From DATLED01 sp963750255 (GTDB lineage: Bacteria; Actinomycetota; Acidimicrobiia; Acidimicrobiales; CADCTF01), in NCBI GenBank assembly GCA_963750255.1, contig CAVVPZ010000008.1, positions 806,001-870,000 of the forward strand: a stretch of DNA of 64,000 bases, given 5' to 3'. The notes beneath the pieces were generated by a model, which saw only the letters and a list, made by a program, of their open reading frames with translations, had not been told where the DNA came from and did no database searches. Shown here piece by piece: positions 9,468 to 17,868 of the stretch (the first letter of the stretch is position 1; each line of letters starts with the position of its first letter). The position numbers and the translations under genes are program-made.

Positions 9468-10894
9468 GGCTCGATGATCTCGTGCTCGGGGCTGATGGCC
9501 TCGAAGAGGGGAAGTGCCGTCGAGGGCACGCCCTTGGCCATCTCGGTGCGGAGCAAGAGGCCCATGGCCAGCACTGACACGGCCGAGCCGGTGACGAGCC
9601 CGAGCTCGACGCGTGTCAACAGCCCGGAGCCGAGCGCGGTGCCGACGGCGAACACGACGATGGCGATCGACCATCCCGCCGCGACCTTGGCGTAGCTGCG
9701 GAGGGCGATCAGGGCTTGGGAAAGGGCGGTGGACAACATGAAGCAGCCGCCGGCAAGCGCGAGGTAGCCGAGGTCGGCGCTGCCCAATTGGTTGAACTCG
9801 GCACCGAACGCGATGCGCAGCGCGAACGGTCCGACGGCGAAGGCGCCGATCGTGGAGGCGACGCCGATACCGATGACGGCGATCACGAGCTTGCGAAGTC
9901 CGTTGCGGAAATCGACGGTCTGGCCGCTGGCCGCATAGCCCGAAAGGCGTGGCAGGAGCGAGGCTTGCACCGCCTGGAAGAGGAACAACGGCACTCGGGT
10001 GATGATGAGTCCGGCCTGGAACTGTCCGGCGATGGCGTCCTCGCCGTCGGCGGCCAGCACCTTGACCAGGGGCACCGAGGCGTTGACGAAGGCTTGGGCG
10101 AGGACGGCACCGAGGAGGAGCCAGCCAAGCGCCTCCGACAGCTCCGACCACGGAGCTTCGGGACCGGGCTCGAGCAGGCCACGCTGCTGGCTCAAGACGA
10201 CGACCAGGATGACCGCACCGGCGCCGGCGATCAGCAATCCGTACGGGCCGGGACTTGTCACACCTGCGATCGACAGCACGATGGCGGCGGCGATGCGAAG
10301 CAACCCCTCGCCCGCCAACAGCGTGCCGTAGGCGCCGAAGCGTCCCGTCCCCGAAAGGCTGCCCCGCGTCAGGTGCAGACCGGCGTACACGGGCAGGCTG
10401 GCCACGAGGCCGACGAGCAGCAGGACGCGTCCGTCGAAGAGATGGTCGAGGATCGGGCCGCTCAAGGCGATCGTCACGACCGCAAGTCCGGCGGCCAGCC
10501 CCGCACCGAGCACGGCGGCCCGCCGGATGACAGGCCCGCCGCCGAGGCCGAGGGCGCGGCGGGCGGAGACGGCCCGGCTCACCTCCTGTTCGAGCGGGAA
10601 GAGGAATCCGGGCGCGGCGAAGAACACGAGCGTCCACAGCACCGACAGCGACGAGTACCGCTCGGGGCCGAGGGCACGGGCGGTGACTACGAAGAACACG
10701 TAGGCGGTGAGTCCGAGCACAACCAATCCCGCACCAACGGAGAGCGTGCCCTCGGGGAGCGGGTTGGCCGAGGAGCCTCGGTCGAACAGTTGTCGCGCGC
10801 GCAGGGCAGGTCTCCGGGTTCCGTGCCCGCCGGTCGTGCCGGACGGAGCGCCAAAGCGTATCGGAGCGGCCGGTACGATCGAAGCAGTGTCCAC
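9464..10894 (-). CDS. Polysaccharide flippase (Wzx/MurJ-like)
   Basis: A 476-aa membrane protein with about 12 hydrophobic segments arranged in pairs, as in MVF/MATE-fold oligosaccharide flippases (first helix LSVGAGLVVLGLTAYVFFV, then SLSVLWTLVFFAAPGFLFPLE). It probably moves a lipid-linked glycan across the membrane. It is coupled by a 4-base overlap to the downstream DPM1-like gene. The only in-frame start ahead of the first helix that I see is GTG 10894, giving a 40-residue basic cytoplasmic N-terminus and overlapping the divergent gene's start at 10887; the true start may lie further in. Confidence 0.75.
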   Translation of the reverse strand: MDTASIVPAAPIRFGAPSGTTGGHGTRRPALRARQLFDRGSSANPLPEGTLSVGAGLVVLGLTAYVFFVVTARALGPERYSSLSVLWTLVFFAAPGFLFPLEQEVSRAVSARRALGLGGGPVIRRAAVLGAGLAAGLAVVTIALSGPILDHLFDGRVLLLVGLVASLPVYAGLHLTRGSLSGTGRFGAYGTLLAGEGLLRIAAAIVLSIAGVTSPGPYGLLIAGAGAVILVVVLSQQRGLLEPGPEAPWSELSEALGWLLLGAVLAQAFVNASVPLVKVLAADGEDAIAGQFQAGLIITRVPLFLFQAVQASLLPRLSGYAASGQTVDFRNGLRKLVIAVIGIGVASTIGAFAVGPFALRIAFGAEFNQLGSADLGYLALAGGCFMLSTALSQALIALRSYAKVAAGWSIAIVVFAVGTALGSGLLTRVELGLVTGSAVSVLAMGLLLRTEMAKGVPSTALPLFEAISPEHEIIEP

Positions 10895-11156
10895 CGCCCG
10901 TGCGTCCCGCCGCTACCGCTGCACCTCTTGCGGCAACCTGACCCGATTCACCGTGGTCGCCACCCGCCGGACGTCGTCGTTCCATCACTACACCGTGGGC
11001 GGCGAACTCAGCGTCGAGGACGAAGAAGTGCTCGACGCCGACGTCGAGTCGGTCACGTGCCGGTGGTGCGGGACGGGTTCGGGGGTCGTCGAGTTCGAGG
11101 GTGCGGCCACCGCCGAGGAGACGTCGGCCGCCACCGATCGCGAGCGGGCCGGCTGA
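10887..11156 (+). CDS. Small zinc-ribbon protein
   Basis: An 89-aa protein with two CxxC knuckles, YRCTSCGN near residue 10 and VTCRWCGT near residue 58, separated by a basic then acidic stretch. This is a classical zinc ribbon. The function is unknown; many such proteins bind nucleic acid or RNA polymerase. GTG 10887 is 7 bases after TACGAT (10874-10879), so translation is probably leaderless. The longer upstream frame overlaps the divergent flippase and looks spurious. It is followed 20 bases later by the NYN-domain gene, likely the same operon. Confidence 0.65.
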   Translation: MSTARASRRYRCTSCGNLTRFTVVATRRTSSFHHYTVGGELSVEDEEVLDADVESVTCRWCGTGSGVVEFEGAATAEETSAATDRERAG

Positions 11157-11176
11157 CCGAGGTCGGATTACCCGCG

Positions 11177-12399
11177 GTGCACCTCGCCCTCGAGGTGGCG
11201 CGGGCCGGTCTCGCCGAGACGCCACGCGTCGAGCCGCCACGCCCACTGCATCGCGTCCTCGGCTTTCGGCGGCTCTCCACCACGGCCCTTGACACCGTGC
11301 GGCGCACGCTCGACAACGACGACGAGTTCCGTGCCCGGGTCGCGGCGGCGGCACCGGCCGGTGACTGGGATCGAGCCTCGATCCTTCTCCTCCGTCGTCC
11401 TGACGGATGGCGCGACGAACTCGCCGCCATCGAGCGTGAGGCAGAGGCGTCGGGTGTCGGCGAGCGAGAGGCGGCAGCCGAACGGGCCGCTCGACGCAAA
11501 CTCGAGTCGGTCGAGTCCGCCGTCGCCGAACTGCGGGACGCACTCGACGCATCCCAACGCGCCCTCGACAACGTCCAGGCCGAATTGGTCGACGAGCGAC
11601 GTGTCCGCAGGGAGGCAGAGGCGGCGCGGGACGTGCTCGAACGGCGGGTGTCGGCGGCCGAACGCGAGCGTGACGCCGCCCATCGACGGGCGTCCCTCCT
11701 GGCCGCCGAGGCCGAGCGGGCCGCGCGGTGGGAGCCGACTTGGCGGAGCCGGTTCCAGCTGCGGCGGCGTTCGAACCGATCGACGTCGAGCCGGCGCGGG
11801 CGGCACTCGCCCGAGCGCGGGCCGATATCGAACGAGCCCTACACCGACTCAACGACGCTGGCGATGCGCTTGCGGCGCCGCCCGATCCATCCGCTGGCGA
11901 AAAGGCTCGTGGCCGGCGCCGTCTCAGTGGCGGCGGCGGGGGCGATCGGCGCGTGCCGGTCCCGATTCCTCCCGGGCGCTTCGCCGAGGAGGATGCCACC
12001 GCAGAACACCTGGTTCGGGTTGCGTCGCTCGTTCTGATCGTCGACGGCTACAACGCCACCCTGCAGCGCTGGCCGTCAGTGCCGCTGGCCGAACAACGCC
12101 GCCGGCTGGTGGATGCGTTGTGCGGGCTGGCGGCCCGCGCCGGGGTCGGTGTCGAGGTCATCTTCGACGGAAGCGGCGACGCCGGCGTCCGGACGCGAGC
12201 CCAGCCCCGCCAGGGCGTCTCGGTCACCTTCACCCCGGAGGACATGGAAGCCGACGAGGCGATCGTCGATCGCGTCCGCGCACTCCCCGTATCCGTCCCG
12301 GTCGCGGTCGCCACCGACGACCGAGCGGTGCAGGCGGCCGTCGAACGGCTGGGCGCCAACGTGGTCGGGCAGCGACAACTCTTTGCCCTCCTCGGCTGA
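11177..12399 (+). CDS. NYN-domain (PIN-like) RNA-binding/nuclease protein, frameshifted
   Basis: The N-terminal half is helical and ends in a long charged coiled coil (from about RKLESVESAVAELRDAL). The C-terminal ~130 residues form a YacP-type NYN fold: VLIVDGYNATL with the first catalytic Asp, VEVIFDGSGDAG, ADEAIVDRV, and VAVATDDRAVQAAV. YacP (Rae1) proteins are ribosome-associated mRNA endonucleases in Firmicutes; the actinobacterial role is inferred. The two halves lie in different frames with the switch near 11730, presumably one indel. The start is uncertain: GTG 11177 is the first clear candidate after the preceding stop. A 12-bp hairpin follows at 12428. Confidence 0.65.
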
Positions 12400-12427
12400 G
12401 CGTCCATCCGGAGGAAGCGGCGACGCG

Positions 12428-12472
12428 ACTCGACCCCAGCCGCCCGGGGGTCATCGGGGACTGGGGTCGAGT
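12428..12472. terminator. 12-bp perfect inverted repeat (hairpin)
   Basis: ACTCGACCCCAG (12428-12439) and CTGGGGTCGAGT (12461-12472) form a perfect GC-rich stem around a 21-base loop, 29 bases after the NYN gene stop. There is no T-tract, so if it terminates transcription it would be a non-canonical actinobacterial hairpin; it could also stabilise the mRNA 3' end. The rest of 12400-12656 shows only the ribosome binding site of the next gene and a short AT-rich patch near 12574-12590 (GGAGAA-N5-TTCTCC). Confidence 0.5.
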
Positions 12473-12656
12473 ACATCCGGCGAAGGGCTGGGACCGCCGC
12501 CGGAACCGGTGACGGCCGAACACGGCCGTCTGCGTGAGGGAACGCTGTCGCTGGTCGGTTCTTACGGCGAATCGGAGAATCTTTTTCTCCCCGCCATTCG
12601 TTCGTGTCACACCCCTCGCCCAGGATGCCAGCGGGTGGACGACAGGAGAGGCAACC

Positions 12657-12854
12657 ATGACCGACTTCACCATCGACTGCGACGGCTGCACGATGCGAGA
12701 CACGCCGACCTGTGATGACTGCGTGGTGACCTTCATCTGCAATCGGGAGCCGCACGAGGCGGTCGTCATCGACGCGGCCGAGGAGCGGGCAGTGCGCCTT
12801 CTCATCCGCTCGGGGCTGGTGCCCGACCTCAGGCACGTCCCCACGGCGAGCTGA
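12657..12854 (+). CDS. Small cysteine-rich protein
   Basis: A 65-aa protein with five cysteines packed in the first half (IDCDGCTMRDTPTCDDC, then VTFIC), followed by an acidic/arginine helix (AAEERAVRLLIRSGLVPDL). A metal-binding knuckle is likely. I do not recognise a named family. The ATG at 12657 is preceded by a good AGGAGAGG ribosome binding site, which decides it over the in-frame upstream start at 12534. It sits just upstream of sepH on the same strand. Confidence 0.7.
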   Translation: MTDFTIDCDGCTMRDTPTCDDCVVTFICNREPHEAVVIDAAEERAVRLLIRSGLVPDLRHVPTAS

Positions 12855-12938
12855 GGGTCCACCGGAAGGCCATCCAGCGGGTGGTACCTTGCCCAAAGTT
12901 CGGCCCCTGACGGTGGGCCGCTGAGGGCCAGGAGCCTG

Positions 12939-14678
12939 GTGCAACAGCTCCATCTCGTCGGTTTCACCACCGACCACGAAAGTTTGATCTTCAGCGCTCG
13001 AAAGGGTGCGAAATCGGGTGGGTTCGTGCTGTCCCTGGACGAGGCCCTGCTCGTGTCGATCGCCGACGCAGTTCGACGCCGGCTGGCTGACGGCGACGAC
13101 CTCGAGGTGCCGGCCGAGCTCCTTGGTCCCTCCGCCGCGCCACGGCGACAGAGCCAGCTCAGTCCCCGCGAGATCCAGGCCCGCTTGCGGGCCGGTCGCT
13201 CGATGGAGGAGATCGCCGCCCAGGCCGGCGTGGGTGAGGAATGGGTGGCCCGGTTCGCCGCTCCCGTCGATGCCGAGCGCTTGCGGGTGGTCAACCGGGC
13301 CCGCGACCTCATCTTCACCAAGCCGAGGCGAGGCGAGTCGAGTGACCCCCTCGGGATGGCGGTGCGCTGGAACCTCGCCGATCGTGGCGTCCGGCTCACC
13401 AATGCCGAGTTCGACGACTGCTGGTCGGCCTACCAGATCAACGACGACGTCTGGATGGTGACCTTCACCTTCGTGTCTCGGAAGCGCACCCAGGTGGCCG
13501 AGTGGGAGCTCGATCTGGCCGGTGGTGAGCTCATCAGCCGCAACCGGGTGGCCACCGATCTCGGGTACACCGAGGTCAGCCGTCGCCGCCGCTCGGTCGC
13601 CTCCTTGCAGCCAGCCGAATCCAAGCCGAGTCGCCGGCCCACCGCCGACGAGGACGACGACGGCGATGACGAGTCCGCTCCCCGACGCAAGACCTCCGCC
13701 CGCAAGACCGCGGCCCGGAAGACCGCCGGCAAGACCGCGGCCCGTAAGACCGCGGCCCGCAAGACGCCGGCCAAGAAGGCGACGGCCAAGAAGGCGACGG
13801 CGACAGCAAAGAAGGCTTCGACGGCCAAGAAGGCGACCCGGAAGCCGAGCGCGACGAAGCGGGCGCCGTCCAAGAAGGCTGCGGTCAAGAAGGCTGCGGG
13901 CACCAAAGCCAGCGCGAAGAGGGCGCCAGGCACGACGGCCGGCGCGAGCAGGGCGCCGTCCAGGAAGGCGCCGCCAGCACGGAAGTCGTCGCCAGCACGG
14001 AAGTCGCCGCCAGCACGAAAGGCGCCGCCAGCACGGAAGGCGAGTGCCGCCACGAAGGCGCCGTCGAAGCGCCCGGCCCGGGTGACGCCGGCTCCTCCCA
14101 AGCAGGTGCCGCCAGCGGTTCCGGTACCGGCCGCCGCTCGCCCGGTGAGCGCGGACGAACTCGGCCGTCGCCGCCTCGAATTGGTGCGAGCGACGACGCC
14201 CACGCCGCTGGCGCGCTCGAAGCCGCGCCCGGCCACCCCCACCCGCCCGACGGCAGGCCTGCCGGCGCGGGCCCGTGATGCGACGCCCGAGTCGCAGGCC
14301 TCACCGCTCGACGAGGTCGATGTCGCTGTCGTCGACACCACGCCTGTTGATGCCGCCGGGGTCGCTGAGCGGCGGGCGGCGCGGCGCTCGGCGCGGGCGC
14401 TCCGCATCCCGTCTCCGTCGGCATCGGCCCGGCCCGCGGCGGCACCAGTCGACGAGCCGGCCCGTCCCGAGGCCGCCGGACCTGCCGTCGCAGACTCCTC
14501 CCTCGACGTGCCGACGGGCGAGGGGCGAGTCGTGACCATCCACGCCGACCGCGCTCGGGGTGCGACGGGCGACGGCACCGACGATGGGCGGGTTCCGCTT
14601 CGGGCGGCCCAGCCCGCCCGCCGGCCCGAGGCCGACGCTCGTCGCCGCCGGCGCCGGGCGCTGCGCGACGAAGCCTGA
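12939..14678 (+). CDS. sepH: Septation protein SepH with long Lys/Ala/Pro-rich tail
   Basis: A 579-aa protein. The N-terminal ~110 residues are the DUF3071/SepH domain (QQLHLVGFTTDHESLIFSARKGAKSGGFVLSLDEAL), including a helix-turn-helix-like part (LSPREIQARLRAGRSMEEIAAQAGV). SepH binds FtsZ and stimulates its assembly in Actinobacteria. Residues ~240-420 are a disordered run of KTAARKTA/KKATAKKA/PPARKS units resembling histone-H1 or HU tails, and the end is Arg/Ala rich. GTG 12939 is preceded by AGGAG. A TACCTT -10 box at 12885-12890 implies a ~40-base leader. queG follows 17 bases after the stop. Confidence 0.85.
   Translation: MQQLHLVGFTTDHESLIFSARKGAKSGGFVLSLDEALLVSIADAVRRRLADGDDLEVPAELLGPSAAPRRQSQLSPREIQARLRAGRSMEEIAAQAGVGEEWVARFAAPVDAERLRVVNRARDLIFTKPRRGESSDPLGMAVRWNLADRGVRLTNAEFDDCWSAYQINDDVWMVTFTFVSRKRTQVAEWELDLAGGELISRNRVATDLGYTEVSRRRRSVASLQPAESKPSRRPTADEDDDGDDESAPRRKTSARKTAARKTAGKTAARKTAARKTPAKKATAKKATATAKKASTAKKATRKPSATKRAPSKKAAVKKAAGTKASAKRAPGTTAGASRAPSRKAPPARKSSPARKSPPARKAPPARKASAATKAPSKRPARVTPAPPKQVPPAVPVPAAARPVSADELGRRRLELVRATTPTPLARSKPRPATPTRPTAGLPARARDATPESQASPLDEVDVAVVDTTPVDAAGVAERRAARRSARALRIPSPSASARPAAAPVDEPARPEAAGPAVADSSLDVPTGEGRVVTIHADRARGATGDGTDDGRVPLRAAQPARRPEADARRRRRRALRDEA
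13968..14039 (+). repeat. 18-bp in-frame tandem repeat, four copies
   Basis: Four consecutive 18-base units encode APPARK, SSPARK, SPPARK and APPARK inside the SepH tail. Units differ by only one to three bases. The neighbouring region 13690-13900 contains looser repeats coding KTAARKTA and KKATAKKA. Slippage during replication would readily change copy number, so tail length is expected to vary between strains. Confidence 0.8.
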
Positions 14679-14695
14679 ACGCTCCGGACGCGAGC

Positions 14696-15853
14696 ATGGG
14701 CGCCGTGTTCGTCGTTCCCTCACTGCGCGACTTGCGGTCGGTGGGCATGGCCGCCGGTCTCGACGCTCTGGGTGTGGCCGACGCCGCCCCGTTCAGTGAA
14801 TCTCGGTCGTTGATCGAACAGCGGCGCGCCGCTGGGCTGGCGGCCGGGATGCAGTTCACCTACCGAAATCCGGCGCGGTCGACCGAGCCCGGACAGGCGT
14901 TGCCCGGGGCCCGAGCCCTCGTGGTCGGAGCCCGTTCGTATCGTCAGCACGACCCGGAGCCGGTGGACTCGTCCGGCGTCGGGTCCGTGGCGAGGTACGC
15001 CTGGAGCGACGCATATGCCGACCTTCGGGCCGGCCTGGGCGCCGTCGCGGCGGTGTTGGCCGACGCCGGTTGGCGCGCCCGCGTGCTGGTCGACGACAAC
15101 GCTCTGGTCGATCGCGAGGCGGCCTTCCGGGCAGGGCTGGGGTGGTATGGCAAGAACACGATGTTCCTACTCGAGGGGCGAGGATCGGAGTTCGTGCTCG
15201 GCTCCGTCGTCACCGACGCTCCTTTGCCTGCCGGTCCGCCACCCGCCGAGCGCTCGCAGTGCGGATCGTGCAGTCGCTGCATGCCGGCGTGTCCGACCGG
15301 AGCCCTGGTCGAGCCCGGTGTGCTCGACGCCCGCCGGTGCTTGGCGTGGCTGCTGCAAGCCGAGGGCGTGTTCGCCCGCCACCACCGCGCCGACCTCGGT
15401 GGTCGTTTCTACGGCTGCGACGAATGCCAGGAGGTGTGCCCCCCGAACCGGATCGAGATCCGCCGCCGTCCGCCGCCCCCCACCGGGCGCGACGCCGCCG
15501 TCACGGCCGAGGTCGACCTCGTGGCGGTGTTGGCTGAGCGGGACGACGGTGTGCTGCTGGCTCGCTACGGACGCTGGTACGTCGCTCGGCGCCAAGCCCG
15601 CTACCTCCGCCGCAACGCGCTCGTCGCGCTGGGCAACGTCGGCGACGGCCGCGATGCTGCGACGGCGGCCGCCGTTGCCCTCCATCTCGGCCCCGAGGTC
15701 GATGACCTCGTCCGGGCCCACGCCGTGTGGGCCGCGTCCCGCCTGGGCCTCGATGGCGAGCTCGAGGCGGTTCGCTCGACGACGAACGGCCCACTGGTGT
15801 GCGACGAGCTTGGTGCACTTCCGGGGCCGCGCCTAGGCATGGCCGAGCCGTGA
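14696..15853 (+). CDS. queG: Epoxyqueuosine reductase
   Basis: A 385-aa protein that would carry out the last step of queuosine biosynthesis, reducing epoxyqueuosine in tRNA with a cobalamin cofactor and two 4Fe-4S clusters. The cluster ligands are visible as CGSCSRCMPACPTGA (about residues 186-200) and CDECQEVCP (about 240-248). The N-terminal cobalamin/DUF1730 region and the C-terminal HEAT-like repeats (RRNALVALGNVGDG) are complete. ATG 14696 is 17 bases after sepH; the stop overlaps the next GTG (15850). The B12 requirement parallels nrdJ at 36213. Confidence 0.92.
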   Translation: MGAVFVVPSLRDLRSVGMAAGLDALGVADAAPFSESRSLIEQRRAAGLAAGMQFTYRNPARSTEPGQALPGARALVVGARSYRQHDPEPVDSSGVGSVARYAWSDAYADLRAGLGAVAAVLADAGWRARVLVDDNALVDREAAFRAGLGWYGKNTMFLLEGRGSEFVLGSVVTDAPLPAGPPPAERSQCGSCSRCMPACPTGALVEPGVLDARRCLAWLLQAEGVFARHHRADLGGRFYGCDECQEVCPPNRIEIRRRPPPPTGRDAAVTAEVDLVAVLAERDDGVLLARYGRWYVARRQARYLRRNALVALGNVGDGRDAATAAAVALHLGPEVDDLVRAHAVWAASRLGLDGELEAVRSTTNGPLVCDELGALPGPRLGMAEP

Positions 15854-16971
15854 CCCGCCATCTGCTCGTGACCAATGACTTTCCCCCCAAGGTCGGCGGG
15901 ATCCAGACCTACCTCTGGGAGTTGTGGCGTCGGTTGCCGCCCGGCGACGTGACCGTGCTCACCACGCCGCACCCTGAGGCTGCCGCCTTCGACGCGGCCC
16001 AGGCATTCCGTGTGGTGCGCACCCGCGAGTCGGTGTTGCTGCCATCGCCGGGCCTAGTGCGGCGGGTCCGGGATCTCGCAGATCAAACGGGTGCCGAGTT
16101 GGTCGTGGTCGACCCCGCGCTCCCCGTCGGTCTCATCGGACCTCGGCTGGGGCTGCCGTACGCGGTTGTCGTGCACGGGTCGGAGCTCCTGGGCCGCTTG
16201 CCCGGAGCCGGTCGCCTGATGGGCTCGGTGATCGCCGGCGCCAGCCACGTCATCGCCGCCGGCGGGTACCCGGCCTCCGAGGCCGAGCGGGTGGCCGGCG
16301 CAGCGACGCCTCCGATCACCATCGTTCCGCCCGGAGTCGATGTCGAACGGTTCCGGTTGCTCGATCGCGACGAGCGGGCCGCCGCCCGTCGCCGTTTCGG
16401 CTTCGGGGTCGATGCCTCCGTCGTCGTCGGTGTCAGCCGGCTGGTGCGACGCAAGGGATTCGACGTACTCATCGATGCCGCCGCTCGGTTGGCCCCGAGC
16501 CGTCCCGATCTCGAGGTGGGCATCGGCGGATCCGGACGTGATGCCGACCGTCTGGCGGGCCAGATAAAGACCACGGGCGCGCCCGTCAGGCTTCTCGGAC
16601 GTATCGACGACGCCGATCTCCCCGCGCTCTACGGCTGTGCCGACGTGTTCGCGATGTGCTGCAACACCCGGTGGGCCGGCCTCGAGCCCGAAGGGTTCGG
16701 CATCGTCTTCGTGGAGGCGGCATCATGCGGTGTGCCGCAGGTGGCAGGAGACAGCGGCGGAGCTGCCGACGCGGTGGTTGACGGACGAACCGGGATCGTG
16801 GTCGACGACCCCCGGGATCCGTCGGCGGTGGCCGTGGCCATCGAGTCGTTGCTCGAAGATTCGGTGCGGCGGGCGACGATGGGAGCCAACGGTCGGGCCC
16901 GAGCCGTGGCCGAGTTGACCTACGACCACTTGGCCGAGACGCTCTCGGATGCGTTGGCGAGCGCATGTTGA
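15850..16971 (+). CDS. pimB: GDP-mannose phosphatidylinositol mannoside mannosyltransferase PimB'-like (GT4)
   Basis: A 373-aa GT4 enzyme close to mycobacterial PimB' (Rv2188c). It has LLVTNDFPPKVGGIQTYLWEL at the N-terminus, PPGVDVERF, VSRLVRRKGFDVLI, and the diagnostic GLEPEGFGIVFVEAASCGVPQVAGDSGGA near residues 277-305. PimB' adds the second mannose to phosphatidylinositol at the cytoplasmic membrane face. GTG 15850 forms a GTGA overlap with queG. Downstream SRPBCC and ArsA-like genes recall the Mtb Rv2184c-Rv2188c neighbourhood, which strengthens the call. Confidence 0.8.
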   Translation: MTRHLLVTNDFPPKVGGIQTYLWELWRRLPPGDVTVLTTPHPEAAAFDAAQAFRVVRTRESVLLPSPGLVRRVRDLADQTGAELVVVDPALPVGLIGPRLGLPYAVVVHGSELLGRLPGAGRLMGSVIAGASHVIAAGGYPASEAERVAGAATPPITIVPPGVDVERFRLLDRDERAAARRRFGFGVDASVVVGVSRLVRRKGFDVLIDAAARLAPSRPDLEVGIGGSGRDADRLAGQIKTTGAPVRLLGRIDDADLPALYGCADVFAMCCNTRWAGLEPEGFGIVFVEAASCGVPQVAGDSGGAADAVVDGRTGIVVDDPRDPSAVAVAIESLLEDSVRRATMGANGRARAVAELTYDHLAETLSDALASAC

Positions 16972-17399
16972 GCGACCGGCTGGTGGCGGCCAGTTGGCTG
17001 GGCACCCTGGTGTTCACGGGTGTCGCGATCGCCGCCGTCGTCGATGTCGACCTCGAGGGGGCGGCGGCCGCGCTGTCGATGGCGCTGTTCGTGGTCGGTG
17101 TCGGCTTGTTCTTCTGGGCCTATGCCATCGCCGTCGGTCGCAGCCGAACCGACGCCATCGGCATCGGCGGTCTGTACTTCCTGGCCGGGGAGGGAACGGC
17201 GCCACCCCCGATCCGTTGGGCGCTGCTCGGCTCCCTCGCCGTCGAAGCGGTGGTGGCCGTCACGACCGCCGCCATTCGCCCGTTCACCCCGCTCGCCTTC
17301 GGGGTGCTGGTGCCCATGTTCGGACTCGGCGCGTGCGGCCTGTGGGCCGCCCGGTCTGGTCGCTTCCCGCCTCGCAGCGGCCCGGACGCGAACGGGTAG
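16965..17399 (+). CDS. Four-TM membrane protein, unknown function
   Basis: A 144-aa protein with four hydrophobic segments: LVAASWLGTLVFTGVAIAAVV, LSMALFVVGVGLFFWAYAIAV, ALLGSLAVEAVVAVTTAAI, then TPLAFGVLVPMFGLGACGLW. The loop between the second and third helices is GGLYFLAGEGTAPPPIRWA. Similar small membrane proteins accompany the actinobacterial PimB'/SRPBCC/ArsA cluster; no function is known. ATG 16965 overlaps the end of the mannosyltransferase by 7 bases. Confidence 0.75.
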   Translation: MLSDRLVAASWLGTLVFTGVAIAAVVDVDLEGAAAALSMALFVVGVGLFFWAYAIAVGRSRTDAIGIGGLYFLAGEGTAPPPIRWALLGSLAVEAVVAVTTAAIRPFTPLAFGVLVPMFGLGACGLWAARSGRFPPRSGPDANG

Positions 17400-17424
17400 G
17401 GTGAGGGATGAGGAACCGACGACC

Positions 17425-17868
17425 TTGACCGACGAAGCCACCGAGCGCACCACGATCCACGCTTCGCCCGAGCATTGTTTCGCGGTGGCGCTCGACTTCG
17501 ACCGCTATCCGGAGTGGGCGGCCGACATCAAGAGCGTCGATGTCCTCGAGCGCGACGACAAGGGACGCGGCACCAAGGTCCGCTTCCGCGCCGTGGCCAT
17601 GGGGCAGAGCATTCGCTACACGCTGGCCTACGACTACAGCGACGCGCCGACGACGTTGGCCTGGATCCAGGTCGAGGGCGATGTCACCCGGAAGCTCGAT
17701 GGCTCGTACCGCTTCGAGGCCAATGACGCCGGCGGTACCGACATGACCTACCACCTCGTGGCCGACCTCAAGGTTCCGGTGGTTGGGTTCATCAAGCGGC
17801 GCGCCGAACACCGCATCATCGGGACGGCTCTCCGCGAGCTCAAGGCACGGGCCGAGTCGACGACTTGA
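17425..17868 (+). CDS. SRPBCC / polyketide-cyclase-like protein (Rv2185c-like)
   Basis: About 147 aa with a START/SRPBCC helix-grip fold: TIHASPEHCFAVALDFDRYPEWAADIKSVDVLE at the N-terminus and MTYHLVADLKVPVVGFIKRRAEHRIIGTALRELK as the long C-terminal helix. It resembles Mtb Rv2185c and probably binds a hydrophobic ligand. The start is a judgement: TTG 17425 has a GAGGA site 10 bases upstream, while GTG 17401 is also in frame. The stop overlaps the ArsA-like gene's TTG start (17865), so the two are coupled. Confidence 0.75.
   Translation: MTDEATERTTIHASPEHCFAVALDFDRYPEWAADIKSVDVLERDDKGRGTKVRFRAVAMGQSIRYTLAYDYSDAPTTLAWIQVEGDVTRKLDGSYRFEANDAGGTDMTYHLVADLKVPVVGFIKRRAEHRIIGTALRELKARAESTT

Noticed and set aside
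8697..12037. Very long open frames on both strands (minus 8697-11999, plus 9716-12037)
   Set aside because: They cross recognised genes in wrong frames. Only their ends, the DPM1-like and NYN-protein parts, are coding; the rest is GC-driven absence of stops.
13690..14040. CRISPR-like regular repeats
   Set aside because: Repeats are in-frame coding units of the SepH tail without unique spacers.
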